Source: Candidatus Zipacnadia bacterium (GTDB taxonomy: Bacteria; Armatimonadota; UBA5377; JALGUK01). Taken from it: DNA of 8,332 nt. Shown in pieces: positions 7,146 through 8,332 of the stretch. Positions within the stretch are counted from its first letter, which is position 1. Each line of letters opens with the position of its first letter. Position numbers and translations under genes: made by a program. The DNA is taken from NCBI GenBank assembly GCA_029820875.1, contig JALGUK010000371.1, forward strand, positions 1 through 8,332, read 5' to 3'. The notes under the pieces are model-generated. The model had not been told where the DNA came from and did not search any database. It saw nothing but the letters and a program-made list of their open reading frames with translations.

Positions 7146-7805
7146 CTTAGTCTGGGGGGGCCTCTGAGCCGGCAATGGGGCGGCTGCCGGAGGCTGGGGG
7201 GCGGGCCGTTGCCTGCGCAGTTGGGCGACACGCGCCCAGATTTGCTGGCTGTACCACTCGCTGCGAGGCCCTTGAGACACCTCAATGGCCTTCTGGTAGT
7301 AGGCCATCGGGTCCACGTGATACTTCTCCAGAATCCTCGCGGCGGCTGTCGCCAGTCCCATCGTATCCTGCGGCAAGGCCGGCTGGCCGCTTTGTGCGAG
7401 TGCTATCTCAGCGGCGATTTCGATAAAGAGCTGGTCGGTCAACGGCTGATAGGGCTGTGATTGCAGCGGTTGGCCCTGCATGGGGTTCTGGGCCTGTGCA
7501 AGGGGTTCGGACGGCGGTGCCTGTGGCGCAGGCTGCTGGGTCTTAGCAAGAGGCTCAGCAGGGGGCGGTGAGGACTGTTGCTGTGTCGCGGCCAGCGGTT
7601 GGGTCGGCGGTCGTAAAGCGGGCTGTGGCTCGTATTTCTCCAGTTGGCTGGGCTGAGCGGCGAGCTTAGGCTCTATCGCGGGCGTCCTCGGCAGAGCGCC
7701 ATCGGTCTTAGTGCCGAGATTCCAGGCTAGTACAAGCGCCACGACTACGACCACCACGGCAACAATAAATGCCAGCAATCGGACCGGTGTGTTTTCGGGG
7801 TTCAT
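7134..7805 (-). CDS. Single-pass membrane protein with Pro/Gln-rich linker, unknown function
   Basis: I do not recognise a family for this 223-residue protein. Residues 9-30 are one very hydrophobic helix (LLAFIVAVVVVVVALVLAW) after a short N-terminus, consistent with an uncleaved anchor. Residues about 38-121 are Pro/Gln/Ala-rich and repetitive, with units QPLAATQQ, EPLAKTQQ and EPLAQAQ spaced about 16 residues apart; such linkers often span the periplasm. Residues about 122-195 look like a compact all-helical domain (QLFIEIAAEIALAQ, GLATAAARILEKYHVDPMAYYQKAIEVS, WYSQQIWARVAQLRRQ). The tail is again Pro/Ala-rich and ends basic (KKGR). The start is ATG 7805, with GGAGGG upstream. It is transcribed divergently from the lptF/lptG-like gene, with its own promoter, and converges on the exported-protein gene. 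The shared neighbourhood suggests an envelope role, but this is inference. Confidence 0.8.
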   Translation of the reverse strand: MNPENTPVRLLAFIVAVVVVVVALVLAWNLGTKTDGALPRTPAIEPKLAAQPSQLEKYEPQPALRPPTQPLAATQQQSSPPPAEPLAKTQQPAPQAPPSEPLAQAQNPMQGQPLQSQPYQPLTDQLFIEIAAEIALAQSGQPALPQDTMGLATAAARILEKYHVDPMAYYQKAIEVSQGPRSEWYSQQIWARVAQLRRQRPAPQPPAAAPLPAQRPPQTKKGR

Positions 7806-7848
7806 CCGCTATCCCTCCAGGCCAAGCCACTTGCTGTGTCCCTGCACG

Positions 7849-7877
7849 ATTATACCACCACGGCGTCACAAACTCAA
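7849..7877 (-). promoter_or_regulatory. Promoter for the Pro/Gln-rich membrane protein
   Basis: On the minus strand TTGAGT (7877-7872), a 17-base spacer and a perfect TATAAT (7854-7849) lie about 45 bases upstream of the ATG at 7805. The -35 box matches four of six positions. Confidence 0.65.
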
Positions 7878-7935
7878 CCGGTCCTCCGGCGGCTCCAATT
7901 CGCCCGCGACGCTTCCTTTGAATTCCCGAATGCGT

Positions 7936-7941
7936 TATAAT
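7936..7941 (+). promoter_or_regulatory. -10 box candidate for the lptF/lptG-like gene
   Basis: A perfect TATAAT lies 41 bases before the ATG at 7983. No good -35 box is present at 16-18 bases; a TTGAAT at 7918 is too close (12-base spacer). If used, this promoter probably needs an activator or is weak. Confidence 0.4.
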
Positions 7942-7982
7942 CTCCAAGTAATTCACCTCATCCTGCAGCAGCTTCGGATTCC

Positions 7983-8332
7983 ATGAAGACTTTTGACCGC
8001 TATTTGTACCGCGAGATGTTCGGCCCTTTCATGGTGGCCCTGCTCGGGTTTGTGGTGCTCACATGCTCTACACCGCTATTGGCATGATTCTTAAGTTTCA
8101 TGTGCCGGCCGTAATGGTGTTGCGGTTTGTACTGTTGCAGGTGCCTCCGGCCGCTGTGATGGCGTTTCCGGTCTCGATGATGCTGGCGGCGGCACTGACA
8201 TTTAACAGAATGCTCCGTGATAACGAGGTGCCCATCCTGCGACTGGGCGGGATAAGCCTCTATCGGCTGCTGCAGCCGGTGGCCGTGGCGGGGTTGGTGG
8301 TAACGGGTCTGTCGTTCGCGCTTGACGAATAC
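7983..8332 (+). CDS. LptF/LptG-family permease, 5' part, frameshifted and cut by window edge
   Basis: LptF and LptG are the inner-membrane permease subunits that, with the LptB ATPase, extract lipopolysaccharide and pass it to the periplasmic bridge. The frame from ATG 7983 starts MKTFDRYLYREMFGPFMVALLGFVVL, the usual 'DRY-xx-RE-xx-PF' start and first membrane helix, but reaches TGA at 8085. From 8063 another frame continues without stops to the window end: MLYTAIGMILKFHVPAV, then FPVSMMLAAALTFNRMLRDNEVPILRLGGISLYRLLQP. This is the second-helix region and the cytoplasmic LxRDxE-like coupling segment typical of the family. One base appears to be missing near 8062 (GTGCTCACATGCTC), from mutation or sequence error. 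The Shine-Dalgarno site before ATG 7983 is weak. LptF and LptG cannot be told apart here. Family call good; intactness doubtful. Confidence 0.82.

Overview
The window looks like a piece of a moderately GC-rich genome from a Gram-negative-type (diderm) bacterium. The grounds are a partial LptF/LptG-family permease (lipopolysaccharide export) at the right edge, consensus sigma70-type promoters, strong Shine-Dalgarno sites with frequent GTG/TTG starts, and intrinsic terminators. I cannot fix the phylum; an under-sampled environmental lineage is plausible, but that is inference. No tRNA, rRNA or CRISPR array was seen.

Layout, left to right. Bases 1-300 hold the 3' end of a plus-strand gene with a TPR-like helical repeat. 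It converges on a minus-strand cluster across a shared hairpin terminator (336-361). The cluster, in transcription order, is purA (adenylosuccinate synthase, 3342-2035), a small Nudix hydrolase (1979-1605) and an MFS transporter (1517-384). The only strong promoter seen is a perfect-consensus TTGACA/17/TATAAT upstream of purA, followed by a short leader with a terminator-like hairpin and T-tract, a possible attenuator.

Bases 3560-5640 look like a more recently disturbed segment. They hold the C-terminal half of a DDE transposase (remnant of an insertion sequence), a membrane-anchored TPR/coiled-coil protein with a small beta-rich C-terminal domain, and about 680 bases without a convincing gene. 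That gap carries a strong minus-strand promoter, an untranslated leader of about 240 bases and an 18-base palindrome.

Bases 5640-7805 hold two convergent genes for envelope-type proteins of unknown function. One is a 454-residue exported protein with a folded core between two Pro/Gly/Met-rich low-complexity arms. The other is a 223-residue single-pass membrane protein with a Pro/Gln-rich linker. They meet over two back-to-back terminators. Divergent from the second gene is a truncated lptF/lptG-like gene that runs off the right edge and carries a frameshift near base 8062.

The purA cluster is housekeeping nucleotide metabolism plus nucleotide hydrolysis and transport. The right part looks like cell-envelope biology. 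The least-known items are the Met/Pro/Gly-rich exported protein, the long leader before the TPR protein and the purA leader hairpin. I found no complete novel multi-gene system such as a defence or biosynthetic island.
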